A DNA stretch of 64,000 nt from Oscillospiraceae bacterium. Lineage in GTDB: Bacteria; Bacillota; Clostridia; Oscillospirales; CAG-272. Where the stretch lies: positions 1 through 64,000 of the forward strand of contig SVSE01000003.1 in the NCBI GenBank assembly GCA_015064445.1, in the 5' to 3' direction. Within the stretch, counting starts at the first letter, position 1. Every line of letters begins with the position of its first letter. The position numbers and the translations under genes are program-made. Of this stretch, positions 11,899 through 20,564 are shown one piece after another. Under the pieces are notes generated by a model that saw only the letters and a program-made list of their open reading frames with translations, had not been told where the DNA came from and made no database searches.

Positions 11899-12923
11899 AG
11901 TGCCTCCTTTTTGGTGTATGCGATTTCAAGCAAAATGTCTGACATTGATTTTATATCATCAAGGCAAACAAGCTCTGATGGTGTGTGCATCGATTTAAGA
12001 GGAATGCTCATAAGCACAGTGCGCACGCCCTTACCTGCAACGGAAACTCCGTCGCTATTTGTTGAGGTGCGAGATGGCTCACACACTCTTTGATATTTTA
12101 TGCCCTTGGAGTCGAGCATTTTCATAATCGACCTTGTAAGCTTCACATCAGTAAGCGCTGAGATATCAATTCCTGCGCCCTCGCCTACTGCAATCGACTC
12201 TGTTTCATCAATTTCCTCGCCCACTGCAAAATTCACATCGGTTACGACCGCGATATCTGGCTGAATGTCGTATGCGATAAGCTTTGCGCCGTTTTTGCCA
12301 CTTTCCTCTTGGGCTGAAATTGTAATATATAAATCATATTCGAGCTTGTCCCTATCAGCGCGTGATGCCATATCAATAACGGCACAGGCACACGCCTTGT
12401 CGTCAAGGGATTTTGATACGACACGATTGTTCAAAAGCTCGCACATTCCGTCCTTAAATTCAACAATGTCGCCAGCACGCACGAGTCCCTCGAGCGTTTC
12501 CTTGTCAAGCCCTGTATCAATATAAATGTCCTGAATCTTTGGCACATCGCCCTTTCCTCCGCTTATGTGTGGGGGAACTGAGGTAACAACACCGTAAATT
12601 TTCTCTTTTCCGTAAATTGTAACCTCGGTAGCGCAAAGCACACGCATATCAAGACCACCTATTGCACGCACACCGAGAAATCCACCGTCACAGATTTCGC
12701 AAACCATCATTCCAACCTCGTCAAAATGCGCGTCAATTTGAAGCCTTGGTGCGTTTTGCTTTGATGATTTTTTAACCAAAACAAGATTTCCAAAGCTGTC
12801 GGAGTACATATTGTCAAAGTATTGCCCTGCAAGGTCAAAAAGCATAGCCTTGCCCATTCCCTCTCTGCCACAGACAGACGGGATTTCACAAAGGCGCTTT
12901 AACAAATTCTTTATTTTTTCCAT
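11895..12923 (-). CDS. M42 family metallo-aminopeptidase (third of three)
   Basis: 342 residues, with DAHFDEVG, KSLDDKACA, SAQEESGKNG, VTDVNFA and KSMHTPSE corresponding to the M42 metal and catalytic positions. It is clearly diverged from the other two copies, so this is an old family expansion and not a recent duplication. It overlaps the end of murD by 13 bases and so is probably translated from the murD transcript. Likely peptide-trimming enzyme in the cytosol. Confidence 0.9.
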   Translation of the reverse strand: MEKIKNLLKRLCEIPSVCGREGMGKAMLFDLAGQYFDNMYSDSFGNLVLVKKSSKQNAPRLQIDAHFDEVGMMVCEICDGGFLGVRAIGGLDMRVLCATEVTIYGKEKIYGVVTSVPPHISGGKGDVPKIQDIYIDTGLDKETLEGLVRAGDIVEFKDGMCELLNNRVVSKSLDDKACACAVIDMASRADRDKLEYDLYITISAQEESGKNGAKLIAYDIQPDIAVVTDVNFAVGEEIDETESIAVGEGAGIDISALTDVKLTRSIMKMLDSKGIKYQRVCEPSRTSTNSDGVSVAGKGVRTVLMSIPLKSMHTPSELVCLDDIKSMSDILLEIAYTKKEAL

Positions 12924-14164
12924 TTATATCCTCTCACTATTCGGGCAAATTCACTTGCCCTTTGTCTATAATTTTCAAACATATCAAAGCTTGCCGAGGC
13001 AGGCGATAAAATCAAAATGTCACCTGCGTCACATATCTCGCACGCCTCACGCACAGCGCACTCGAAGTTATCCGTTATGTGCGCGCGTATAGAGCCTCGA
13101 ATTTCGCCATAAATTTTATGAGAATTAGCCCCACAAATCACAGCATACTTAGCTCCTCTAAGTGCATCAGCGAGCATTTCATAGGAAAGCCCCTTATCGT
13201 AGCCACCTAAAAGCACGACGCACCTTGATTTGTCAAGCGCGCTAAGCGTTGATGCTGTACGCGAGGGCGTTGAGTCAATTGAGCTATCAATAATTGTAAC
13301 TCCGCCAAGAGTGTCAATTACGCTCATTCTTCCGTCAACTCCCAAAAAGGTGTATGCCACCTCGCAAATGGCGCTTGTATCAACGATTTCATAAAGGGCG
13401 CAAAGGGCACTTTCAAGATTCAAGAGATTGAAGCTTCCCTTTAACTTAATTTTGTCAATTTCAAGCACTCGTATTCCGTCATAGGTAATATATCCGTTTT
13501 TCACAAAGCACTTATGCGCGCCCCTTGGCGCTTCAAAGTCATCAAGGGAGAAAAACGAATACTCTAAGCTATGGCGTGCGCTCATGTTGACAAGCGTCTT
13601 ATCATATCGCAATACACCACGGTCTGCGCAGGATAGAATATTTTCCTTTGCGCTGACATATTCATCCATATCGGTATGCCAGTCAAGATGATTTTCGCTA
13701 ATGCTAGTAATTATCGCACAGTCAAGGCGTGGGCGCATATCAAAAAGCTGAAAGCTCGATAGCTCACACACCGTATAGGAATCTCTGCCCGTTTCAGATG
13801 CGCCTATAATTGCAGGAGTGCCTATGTTACCACAAAGGCGAGCCCTCTTGCCTGCGCTTGATAGCATTTCGTAAATCAAGGTTGAGGTAGTGGTCTTTCC
13901 GTCCGAGCCTGTGACGCCGATTTTATATCCGTCGCTCATCGACAGGGCAAGGGCAATCTCGCTTGTTATTTTTGCGCTTCCCTTTATTTTGTCGGGGCGC
14001 ACAGCAGGTGAGCGAAAGGCGATTTTCTCATTTGTGTTAAGATAATCACAGCCGTCCTCGCTCGTTATTACCTGAGATGAAATCCCAAGCGACGAAAGAT
14101 ACTCTCCAAGCGCACGATTTGATATACCGTAGCCTAATAAGGCTACATCTGCATTATAGGACAT
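12911..14164 (-). CDS. murD: UDP-N-acetylmuramoyl-L-alanine:D-glutamate ligase
   Basis: Cytosolic peptidoglycan precursor enzyme that adds D-Glu to UDP-MurNAc-L-Ala using ATP (417 residues, slightly short). Motifs: an N-terminal Rossmann-like GYGISNRAL, the ATP-binding GVTGSDGKTTT, SSFQL, NHLDWH, GVDGRM, GGYDKG, and the MurD-typical LSPASASFDMFENY. AGAGG lies upstream, and a good promoter is found 18-46 bases before the start. It heads the run of M42 genes. Confidence 0.9.
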   Translation of the reverse strand: MSYNADVALLGYGISNRALGEYLSSLGISSQVITSEDGCDYLNTNEKIAFRSPAVRPDKIKGSAKITSEIALALSMSDGYKIGVTGSDGKTTTSTLIYEMLSSAGKRARLCGNIGTPAIIGASETGRDSYTVCELSSFQLFDMRPRLDCAIITSISENHLDWHTDMDEYVSAKENILSCADRGVLRYDKTLVNMSARHSLEYSFFSLDDFEAPRGAHKCFVKNGYITYDGIRVLEIDKIKLKGSFNLLNLESALCALYEIVDTSAICEVAYTFLGVDGRMSVIDTLGGVTIIDSSIDSTPSRTASTLSALDKSRCVVLLGGYDKGLSYEMLADALRGAKYAVICGANSHKIYGEIRGSIRAHITDNFECAVREACEICDAGDILILSPASASFDMFENYRQRASEFARIVRGYKWKK

Positions 14165-14181
14165 AGAACCTCTATTATTAT

Positions 14182-14210
14182 ATTATATATAAATTTATGG
14201 TGTTTTTCAA
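14182..14210 (-). promoter_or_regulatory. Promoter for murD and downstream genes
   Basis: On the minus strand TTGAAA (14210-14205) and TATAAT (14187-14182) are separated by 17 bases. It would drive murD, the M42 genes and possibly the whole run down to atpC, because no terminator was found between them. Confidence 0.7.
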
Positions 14211-14246
14211 CAGTTTTGGTAAAATTAGTAAAATTTCAGTTTTCCC

Positions 14247-15263
14247 TCACAAAAGGGCATCTATTATATCATTAAGGGCAAAGCCCTTCCTTTCCAAAAG
14301 CATCGGATACATGCTTGACTTAGTAAAGCCGGGAATTGCATTGATTTCGTTAAAGAAAACCTCGTCCTCGCGCACAAGAAAATCGACTCTTGCAAGCCCT
14401 GAACAGCCGAGCAAGGCAAAGAGGCTTTTTGCAAAATCTCGACACTCCTCGGCGCATTTTTGCGAAATTTTCGCAGGAATGTGATATTTTACGCCATTAG
14501 AGTGATATTTTGTTTCGTAGTCATAAAAGTCGCTTTCGTGTGATATTTCGCCGACCTCACTAACTATCATCTGCCCATTATTTTCAAGAATAGCGACCTC
14601 GCATTCCTTTCCCAAAATCGCCTCCTCTATTAAAACCGTGTCACAAATTTCAAATGCTCGTGACATTGCCCCCTCAAGCTCTCTCGTGCTACGAATATGC
14701 GAAATCCCCACGCTTGAGCCACCTCTTGACGGCTTTACAAACAAATCACACTCTCCCTCGCCTATCTCCAAGAGCAATTTTTCATAAGAATAATCCTGCT
14801 CATTTACCACTATATATGGCGCTACTGGGATAAGCGAGGAAAGCGCAACGCATTTGCAAAGATGCTTATCCATACAAAGTGAGGCACACGCGCTATCTAC
14901 AAGGGCACATTTTATTCCAAGAAGCTCAAAAAGCGACTGCACGCGTCCGTCCTCTCCGTATTCTCCGTGCATTATAGGTAGCGCTACGCTTGGACGAAGC
15001 CTTTTTCCCTCTATTACGAAGCTTTTTGATGAAAAATCGACACATATCGGCACATTTTTCTCGTTTTTATGCCAGCTATCCTCTAAAATTTCCTCTATTT
15101 CGCCCTTGAAAAGATACCACTCGCCCTGCCTTGTAATTCCTATTTTATGTACATTATATTTTTTATCATCTATTGCCAAAAGAATCTGATAAGCCGACTT
15201 AAGCGAAACCTCATATTCGCTACTCTGCCCACCGAATAAAACAAAAATATCTCTTTTTTCCAT
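14247..15263 (-). CDS. ddl: D-alanine--D-alanine ligase
   Basis: ATP-grasp enzyme making the D-Ala dipeptide of peptidoglycan (338 residues). Motifs: an N-terminal LFGGQSSEYEVSL, HGEYGEDGRVQ, the glycine-rich KPSRGGSSVG, the omega-loop FYDYETKY, and NEINAIPGFT with metal ligands. The loop tyrosine argues for D-Ala-D-Ala over D-Ala-D-lactate, but this is a motif judgement. It lies between a terminator upstream and the murD promoter downstream, next to another peptidoglycan gene. Confidence 0.93.
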   Translation of the reverse strand: MEKRDIFVLFGGQSSEYEVSLKSAYQILLAIDDKKYNVHKIGITRQGEWYLFKGEIEEILEDSWHKNEKNVPICVDFSSKSFVIEGKRLRPSVALPIMHGEYGEDGRVQSLFELLGIKCALVDSACASLCMDKHLCKCVALSSLIPVAPYIVVNEQDYSYEKLLLEIGEGECDLFVKPSRGGSSVGISHIRSTRELEGAMSRAFEICDTVLIEEAILGKECEVAILENNGQMIVSEVGEISHESDFYDYETKYHSNGVKYHIPAKISQKCAEECRDFAKSLFALLGCSGLARVDFLVREDEVFFNEINAIPGFTKSSMYPMLLERKGFALNDIIDALL

Positions 15264-15275
15264 ATCAACCTCAAA

Positions 15276-15308
15276 TAAAAAATGGCATCGAATTTACGAT
15301 ACCATTTT
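15276..15308 (-). terminator. Terminator after prmC
   Basis: Read on the minus strand, AAATGGTATCG and CGATGCCATTT form an 11-bp stem (one G-T pair) with a six-base loop, followed by a run of T. It separates ruvX-yqhQ-prmC from ddl. Confidence 0.75.
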
Positions 15309-15328
15309 ATGAAAATATTCGGTTTTGG

Positions 15329-16156
15329 TTACACTCTTGCAAGCAAAAGTCGGTCGTTTCCACCGTAGTCCTTTATGATTTTATAGGACGAATATGCTCC
15401 TTGTGTGAGCTTTTCTTCCATTATATTCGCAATAGCATTTCCTTGGTCATAGCCAAATTCTATAAGCAAGTGTCCGCCTTTTTTGATGCTATTAGGCGCT
15501 TTATCAATCAAGGCTCTAACAATATCAAGGCCGTCCCTGCCACCATCGAGGGCGAGCATCGGCTCATTTTTAACCTCGTCGGAAAGCCCCTTTATATCCT
15601 CGCTTGGAATATATGGTGGATTTGACACAATCATATCATATTTGCCATCGGGCAAGGATTTTGTTATATCGCCAAGGACAAGCTTGCATCTATTCTCAAC
15701 ACCAAGCGCGCTCGCGTTTCTTTTTGCCATTTCAAGCGCTCCGTTTGATATATCAAGTAAAGTTGCAGATGCGATTTTCTCGCTTTTTTTGAGCATTGAC
15801 ACACCGATACAGCCACTTCCCGTGCACAAATCAGCGACACAGCCCCCGTCGTTTACAAGCTTTAGCGCCTCATAAACCAAGATTTCGGTATCGGGACGAG
15901 GGATTAAGCAATCGGGCGAAACCTCAAAGCGCTCTCCCATAAAATACCATGCGCCAAGAATATATTGAAGCGGAATTTTGCGCTCTCGCTCTTCAATAAT
16001 GGGCACGATTTTATCAGAGTCGTAGTCCTTATCTCTATTCAAGAGAATATCGGCACGAGTTGCTCCAAATAGCTCCTCTAAAATCACGCCTGCCTCGCTT
16101 GAGGCGTCTTGAACGCCCACACGCGCAAGCTCATTTATAATTTCACTGTACTTCAT
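15329..16156 (-). CDS. prmC: Release factor glutamine methyltransferase
   Basis: Methylates the GGQ glutamine of peptide chain release factors with S-adenosylmethionine (275 residues from the chosen start). The N-terminal helical domain is followed by DLCTGSGCIGVS (SAM binding) and the diagnostic SNPPYIP. The ATG at 16156 gives the usual N-terminus (MKYSEIINELA); a TTG at 16174 is also in frame. It overlaps yqhQ by 14 bases. prfA, the usual neighbour, is not in the window. Confidence 0.92.
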   Translation of the reverse strand: MKYSEIINELARVGVQDASSEAGVILEELFGATRADILLNRDKDYDSDKIVPIIEERERKIPLQYILGAWYFMGERFEVSPDCLIPRPDTEILVYEALKLVNDGGCVADLCTGSGCIGVSMLKKSEKIASATLLDISNGALEMAKRNASALGVENRCKLVLGDITKSLPDGKYDMIVSNPPYIPSEDIKGLSDEVKNEPMLALDGGRDGLDIVRALIDKAPNSIKKGGHLLIEFGYDQGNAIANIMEEKLTQGAYSSYKIIKDYGGNDRLLLARV

Positions 16157-17330
16157 CGTTTTCAGCACCGTCAAGGGCTCTCAAATCGTCCAAATCCTGC
16201 TCCGTTACCTCGCCTTCAAGGCAGGGAATGTCGATGCCTTTAGCCTTTTCCGCCTCAGCACGCTTTTTCTTTAGCTTCTCGATTTGTGCTTCCTTTTCAG
16301 CCTTTTTAAGTCCTGTAAAGGCGATATGGTCGGTATTTTCCTCGACATCAATTGCATATTCGCTCGCATCAAAATCAGGAAATTCCTCGGGCATTGATGC
16401 CTTGATTGCGCAAATTGCGATTGCAAGCTGCTTTTCATCAGGCTCCTTGGTGGTAATTCTCTGCATCCAAAGTCCTGGTGCTGACATAATTCTTGTCAAG
16501 AAATTGTCGTGCTTTCCTGCGAACATAATAAACTCATAGCCAAGTCCCATTACAACAGGTAATGTGGCTATCTTTGCAAGGCTTCTTTGCCAAGGCAACC
16601 AGTGCGCCGGGAAAAGCATTCCAACAAAGATTCCAAGCAAAATCATAACAAACATAAAGCTTGTTCCACATCTTGGATGGAAGCGTGTGCATTTTTTTGC
16701 ATTTTCAGGTGTCAATTCGAGCCCTGCCTCATAGCAGGCAATTGACTTATGCTCTGCACCGTGATACTGGAACACACGTCTGATATCCTTCATAATCGAA
16801 ACCAAGAGCAAATACAAAATAAAGACAATTACCTTTATTCCACCCTCGATTGCAGCGACTGCGTATCTGTTAAGCGTAACTCCATTTGGTGTTGCGATAT
16901 AATTTTGCACAAGCTTAGTACAAAGCGCTGGTAAATACATAAACAAGGCAAGCGCAAGTCCTATGCCCAAAATCATACCGATTACCATAATAACATCGGT
17001 TAGCCTAATGCCAAGATGCTTTTTAAGCCACTTTTCTGTCTTGCCCTCCTCCTCTTCAAGGCCGAGCGCATCGGTTGCGTCGTTCATAGTCTTAAAGGAA
17101 AGGACCATACTCTCGATAAAGCCGACAATTCCACGAAGAATCGGAATACCGAGGAATTTTATCTTCTTTTTCACAGACACAAAGGAGTTCTTTTTTATGT
17201 CAACTGTACCGTCATCACGGCGAGTTGCGAGCGCAGTTTCCTCGCCACGCTTCATCATAACTCCCTCGATTACCGCCTGACCACCGACCTTGTTGCGACG
17301 GCAGGGGTCACATTTCATCCTTTTAGCCAT
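16143..17330 (-). CDS. DUF1385 (YqhQ-type) membrane protein
   Basis: 395 residues. It has the DUF1385 signature near the N-terminus (GGQAVIEGVMM), about four to five membrane helices between residues 115 and 275, and a conserved RRVFQYHGAEHK and RFHPRCGTSFM. The C-terminal 100 residues are charged and probably cytosolic. The family occurs widely in Firmicutes near prmC/prfA and has no settled function. GAGG six bases before the ATG at 17330 fixes the start; an in-frame TTG at 17348 has no such site. It overlaps ruvX by eight bases. Confidence 0.85.
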   Translation of the reverse strand: MAKRMKCDPCRRNKVGGQAVIEGVMMKRGEETALATRRDDGTVDIKKNSFVSVKKKIKFLGIPILRGIVGFIESMVLSFKTMNDATDALGLEEEEGKTEKWLKKHLGIRLTDVIMVIGMILGIGLALALFMYLPALCTKLVQNYIATPNGVTLNRYAVAAIEGGIKVIVFILYLLLVSIMKDIRRVFQYHGAEHKSIACYEAGLELTPENAKKCTRFHPRCGTSFMFVMILLGIFVGMLFPAHWLPWQRSLAKIATLPVVMGLGYEFIMFAGKHDNFLTRIMSAPGLWMQRITTKEPDEKQLAIAICAIKASMPEEFPDFDASEYAIDVEENTDHIAFTGLKKAEKEAQIEKLKKKRAEAEKAKGIDIPCLEGEVTEQDLDDLRALDGAENDEVQ

Positions 17331-17745
17331 TCTTTTCCTCTCTATCAAGGTAGCTTTGAAGAATCAAGCACGCCGACATTTCGTCAATTATGCTCTTTCT
17401 TTTCTCGCCCCTTGTGTTTGTAATATTAAGTATTGCGTGTGCATTGGCAGTCGAAAGTCGCTCATCATAAAGAACAACCTCAATGTCGCATAGCTCCTCG
17501 AGTCGCCTTGCAAACGCCTTGATTTTTTCACTACGCTCGCCAAGCGTGCCATTCATATTGATAGGATGCCCCAAGATTATCTTGGACACGCTATTCTTTT
17601 TTGCGATTTCAGCAACGGAAAGCGCTGTCTTCTCAAATCCACCCTTTAATGTGCCTGCACCACTTGCCAAGACTCCCATAATGTCGGAAAGGGCAATGCC
17701 TGTACGCACATCGCCAAAATCTACTCCTAAATATTTTTTGTTCAT
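17323..17745 (-). CDS. ruvX: Putative pre-16S rRNA nuclease / Holliday junction resolvase (YqgF)
   Basis: RNase-H-fold nuclease of 140 residues, normal length. The active-site strand is LGVDFGDVRTGIALSD with Asp9; GHPINMNGTLGERSEK and LYDERLST supply the other conserved acidic residues. In E. coli the homologue matures the 5' end of 16S rRNA. First gene of the ruvX-yqhQ-prmC operon. Confidence 0.93.
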   Translation of the reverse strand: MNKKYLGVDFGDVRTGIALSDIMGVLASGAGTLKGGFEKTALSVAEIAKKNSVSKIILGHPINMNGTLGERSEKIKAFARRLEELCDIEVVLYDERLSTANAHAILNITNTRGEKRKSIIDEMSACLILQSYLDREEKNG

Positions 17746-17775
17746 AGTTTATTCCTTTGTACGAATATATAATTT

Positions 17776-17804
17776 ATTTTAACACATAATTTATATAAAT
17801 TCAA
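17776..17804 (-). promoter_or_regulatory. Promoter for ruvX-yqhQ-prmC
   Basis: On the minus strand TTGAAT (17804-17799) and TAAAAT (17781-17776) are separated by 17 bases, about 30 bases before the ruvX start. Confidence 0.65.
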
Positions 17805-17834
17805 TTACATATTTGTAAATTTTATTTTTGAGCG

Positions 17835-17862
17835 TTGCATTTGAAAAAATTCGCAATAAAAT
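17835..17862 (+). promoter_or_regulatory. Possible promoter for the small Cys-rich membrane protein
   Basis: TTGCAT (17835-17840) and TAAAAT (17857-17862) with a 16-base spacer, 31 bases before the start codon. Moderate match only. Confidence 0.45.
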
Positions 17863-17893
17863 AAAATTAAGCAAGATAAAAGGAGGAGGACTA

Positions 17894-18088
17894 ATGAGGG
17901 CTTTTACGAGATTTCTTTTGTTCCTTGCAGGCTTTGCAATTTCGGTTTCCGGTGCGTGTGCTGTAATATGCAAATTCTTTAAAAAGCATTGCAAAATCAA
18001 CTTTGAATTCAATCCCTGCGAGGAAAATTCTCGAGAGTGCGAATGCGACGAGGACGATTGCGAGCTTTGCAATCCTGTCGAGGAATAA
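17894..18088 (+). CDS. Small membrane protein with acidic Cys-rich tail
   Basis: A 64-residue protein. The first 30 residues form one hydrophobic membrane segment with two cysteines, then a short basic stretch (KFFKKHCK). The last 25 residues are rich in Glu, Asp and Cys (ECECDEDDCELC), which could bind a metal. By the positive-inside rule the tail faces the cytosol. AGGAGGAGG lies just upstream of the ATG and a terminator follows, so it is a genuine transcription unit. I recognise no family. Confidence 0.7.
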   Translation: MRAFTRFLLFLAGFAISVSGACAVICKFFKKHCKINFEFNPCEENSRECECDEDDCELCNPVEE

Positions 18089-18107
18089 GTAGAACATCAT
18101 AAAATCA

Positions 18108-18140
18108 AGTGACTCTCGGGGACGAGGGTCACTTTTTCTT
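18108..18140 (+). terminator. Terminator after the small membrane protein
   Basis: AGTGACTCTCG and CGAGGGTCACT pair (one G-T) around a four-base loop, followed by TTTTTCTTTT. Confidence 0.8.
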
Positions 18141-18194
18141 TTGCCCAAAAGCTACAAAATACAAGCTAATTCGTGTTAAATTTTTACAATTCTA

Positions 18195-18223
18195 TTGTAA
18201 AATGCTCGCGCGTGTGATATAAT
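18195..18223 (+). promoter_or_regulatory. Promoter of the purine permease gene
   Basis: TTGTAA (18195-18200), 17-base spacer, TATAAT (18218-18223). The untranslated leader is about 40 bases, too short for a purine riboswitch, and none of its conserved elements are seen. Confidence 0.75.
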
Positions 18224-18268
18224 GAAATTACAAATTTGGTGAGTAATCACCGCAAATAGGAGGGAATT

Positions 18269-19798
18269 ATGAAAAAATTCGCGAAGCTTCTCGGCTTTGA
18301 TCCAGTTGAGAAGCAAACAAGTGTCAAAACGGAAATCGTTGCTGGTATCGTAACATTCCTTGCAATGGCTTACATTTTGACAGTAAACCCAGCTCAAATT
18401 TTGGTTGGCGCAGATAAGGCTTACTGGCCATCAGTGTTCATTGCTACCGCTCTTGGTGCAATCATCGGAACACTTCTTATGGCTTTCGTAGCTAAGATGC
18501 CACTCGCACAGGCTTCAGGTATGGGTCTTAACTCAATGCTCGGTGGTCTTATTGCTCTTTGGGCTGCAGACACATACGGTGTTCGATTCACTATCGGACA
18601 AGCCTACTTGATGGTCCTCATCTCAGGAATCATCTTCCTTGCTCTTTCACTTATTAAGATTAAGGGCAAGACATTCCGTGAGCTTGTATTTGACGGTATG
18701 CCTGTAGCGGTTAGAAGCGCTATCTCAGTTGGTATCGGTCTTTTCATTGCTTACATCGGCTTCCAAAATGCCGGAATTATCGTTCACAATGGCTATACAC
18801 AGGTTGGATTTGTTAACCTCTCATTCTGGGGCGATCAAGTTGTTAATGCCGGCACAGCAAACGACGCTGTAGTATATGCAGCTGCTAAAACCGCAGTTGT
18901 TGCTCTTATCGGTCTTTTCCTTATCGCTATTCTTGATAAGCTTAAGGTTAAGGGCTCAATCATCTTCGGTATCCTCGGTGCTACAATCGTAGGTATTCCT
19001 TTCGGTGTTACTGACCTTTCTGTTTTGAAGACTGGTTGGAAATTCTGGGAAAACTTCGCTAACTTCTTTACTGGCGAAAACACAGTATTCCTCTCATTCA
19101 CAGATGCATTCAAGACAGGCTTCCCAGAGGGCTCAGTATTTACTGTAATCATGGTTATCATCACAATGTGCATGATCGATATGTTCGACACAATGGGAAC
19201 TATCGTTGGATGCTGCGGTGGTAACAGAATCCTCTCTGATGAAAACAACAAGCCACACAACTATGGTCAAATCATGATTTGCGACGCAGTTGCTACATGC
19301 ACAGGCGCAGTTCTCGGCACATCAACAGTTACAACATTCGTTGAGTCCGGTGCAGGCGTTTCCGCAGGTGGTAGAACAGGTCTTACAGCATTCACAACAG
19401 CTTGCATGTTCTTCCTTGCTATGTTCGCTATGCCTCTCTTCCAGGTTATCCCAAGCGCAGCAACAGCATCAGCTCTTATCTATGTTGGTGTTCTTATGAT
19501 GAAGAACAACGTTAAGGGAGTTGACTTCTCTAACGCTATCAACGCAACAGCAGCATTCCTTACAATTGTAGTTATGGTTCTTTCATACTCAATTACAAAG
19601 GGTATCGGTATCGGTATGATTTCATACACAGTTATGGCTGCTATCGCTTATGTAATCGACATTATTAAGTACTCAGCTCAGAAGAAGAAGGCAGCTGAGG
19701 GCGAAGAAATTGAAAAGCCAAAGTGGCCTGTTTCAATCGTTGCAATCGTTGTAACAGTTCTCTTCCTTGCTTACTTCTTTGTTCCAGTTGCACTTTAA
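18269..19798 (+). CDS. NCS2 family purine permease (guanine/hypoxanthine type)
   Basis: Proton-coupled nucleobase uptake protein of the AzgA/PbuG subgroup (509 residues, about 12-14 membrane segments). Typical stretches are VKTEIVAGIVTFLAMAYIL near the N-terminus, GMGLNSM, CMIDMFDTMGT, and TTFVESGAGVSAGGRTG, which belongs to the substrate-binding core. AGGAGG lies upstream of the ATG. Monocistronic, with its own promoter and terminator. Codon choice (GCT, CTT, GTT) is that of a well-expressed gene, like glyA and ppdK here. Confidence 0.92.
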   Translation: MKKFAKLLGFDPVEKQTSVKTEIVAGIVTFLAMAYILTVNPAQILVGADKAYWPSVFIATALGAIIGTLLMAFVAKMPLAQASGMGLNSMLGGLIALWAADTYGVRFTIGQAYLMVLISGIIFLALSLIKIKGKTFRELVFDGMPVAVRSAISVGIGLFIAYIGFQNAGIIVHNGYTQVGFVNLSFWGDQVVNAGTANDAVVYAAAKTAVVALIGLFLIAILDKLKVKGSIIFGILGATIVGIPFGVTDLSVLKTGWKFWENFANFFTGENTVFLSFTDAFKTGFPEGSVFTVIMVIITMCMIDMFDTMGTIVGCCGGNRILSDENNKPHNYGQIMICDAVATCTGAVLGTSTVTTFVESGAGVSAGGRTGLTAFTTACMFFLAMFAMPLFQVIPSAATASALIYVGVLMMKNNVKGVDFSNAINATAAFLTIVVMVLSYSITKGIGIGMISYTVMAAIAYVIDIIKYSAQKKKAAEGEEIEKPKWPVSIVAIVVTVLFLAYFFVPVAL

Positions 19799-19811
19799 TT
19801 GTTAAAAACAG

Positions 19812-19843
19812 CAAGCACAAGGCTTTCCTTGTGCTTGTTTTTT
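19812..19843. terminator. Terminator between purine permease and the 61-residue protein
   Basis: CAAGCACAAGG and CCTTGTGCTTG form a perfect 11-bp stem with a four-base loop, followed by a T-run on the plus strand. The reverse side also has a short T-run, so it can serve both converging genes. Confidence 0.85.
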
Positions 19844-20027
19844 ATTTTAGCGCCATTTTATTTACCATATTGTAAATTTCCAAAAGACTGCTTGCGTTGC
19901 GCGCCTTGCTTATTATTTTGTCCTGCTCGCTATCTGACATTTTTAAAAAATTATGAAATGCCTCGGGATTGCTTGACAGTCCCATTGCTAAGCCAAGTGG
20001 CATTTTGCTTGAATTATCTCCATACAT
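19842..20027 (-). CDS. Small conserved-looking protein, 61 residues
   Basis: The sequence (PLGLAMGLSSNPEAF, then FLKMSDSEQDKIISKA) resembles a short helical protein common in clostridia with the pattern GMALAQNxxAMxxFxxMSEEE. Function unknown; probably cytosolic and all-helical. AGAGG lies nine bases before the ATG. It ends against the shared terminator and is divergent from rnpB. Confidence 0.65.
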   Translation of the reverse strand: MYGDNSSKMPLGLAMGLSSNPEAFHNFLKMSDSEQDKIISKARNASSLLEIYNMVNKMALK

Positions 20028-20088
20028 AAAAATCGCCTCTTTTCAAGTTTAGTGTTTTTTGAGGATTTATTTTTATGTGTGGAATTAC

Positions 20089-20117
20089 TTGACAAACAAA
20101 AATTTTTTAGTTATAAT
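20089..20117 (+). promoter_or_regulatory. Promoter of the RNase P RNA gene
   Basis: Perfect TTGACA (20089-20094), 17-base spacer, perfect TATAAT (20112-20117). The RNA's first paired base, 20124, lies seven bases after the -10 box, as expected for a transcription start. Confidence 0.9.
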
Positions 20118-20123
20118 AACAAA

Positions 20124-20486
20124 GAACTGAAACGGACGGTTGCGCGGTATGGCGCCGAAAGGTATTACCGTGAGGAAAGTCCGTGCTTCACAGGGCAGGA
20201 TAGCTGATAACGTCAGCCAGAGGTGACTCTCGGGAACAGTGCAACAGAAAATTACCGCAGGCCTTGCCTGTAAGGATGAAAACGCGAGGTAAGAGCTCAC
20301 GACACGCTATGGTAACATAGAGTGGGTGTAAACCCTATTCGAAGCAACACCGTACACAAGGATTTTATTTGCCCGATATGCGCTTGCGCGTCCTTGTAGG
20401 TGGCACGCATTATGCGGAGCGTCTTGGCGACAGGGCGCAAAGATAGATGACCGTCGATAACAGAACACGGCTTATAGTTTCAGTTC
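20124..20486 (+). ncRNA. rnpB: RNase P RNA, probably type A
   Basis: Catalytic RNA that trims the 5' leader of pre-tRNA. The ends pair (GAACTGAAAC with GTTTCAGTTC). The conserved core is present: GAGGAAAGTCCGTGCTTC with ACAGGG at the 5' side (P3-P4), AGATAGATGACCGTCG and ACAGAACACGGCTTAT at the 3' side. AGGTGGC near 20398 fits the loop that binds the CCA end of tRNA. About 363 nt. Own promoter and terminator. Confidence 0.95.
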
Positions 20487-20494
20487 ATATTTAT

Positions 20495-20520
20495 AAAAAG
20501 CGCCAAGAGGCGCTTTTTGT
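20495..20520 (+). terminator. Terminator of rnpB
   Basis: AAAAAGCGCC and GGCGCTTTTT pair around AAGA, followed by T-rich sequence. Confidence 0.85.
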
Positions 20521-20564
20521 TCTTTTTAAAGCCCTTATCGCATAAAATCAATCGAGGTGATTTT

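Noticed and set aside
12911..14164. Apparent loss of MurD motifs (SDG in the P-loop, GVDGRM in place of HR)
   Set aside because: Variants of this kind are, as far as I recall, normal in clostridial Mur ligases, and all other core motifs are intact.
17891..18148. 85-codon minus-strand frame opposite the small Cys-rich protein
   Set aside because: The plus-strand gene has AGGAGG, promoter and terminator; the minus frame has none and crosses the terminator.
18224..18268. Possible purine riboswitch before the NCS2 permease
   Set aside because: The leader is only about 40 bases and lacks the conserved loops of the purine aptamer.
20085..20300. Short frame on the minus strand over the RNase P RNA
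   Set aside because: It overlaps the promoter and conserved core of rnpB and has no ribosome site.
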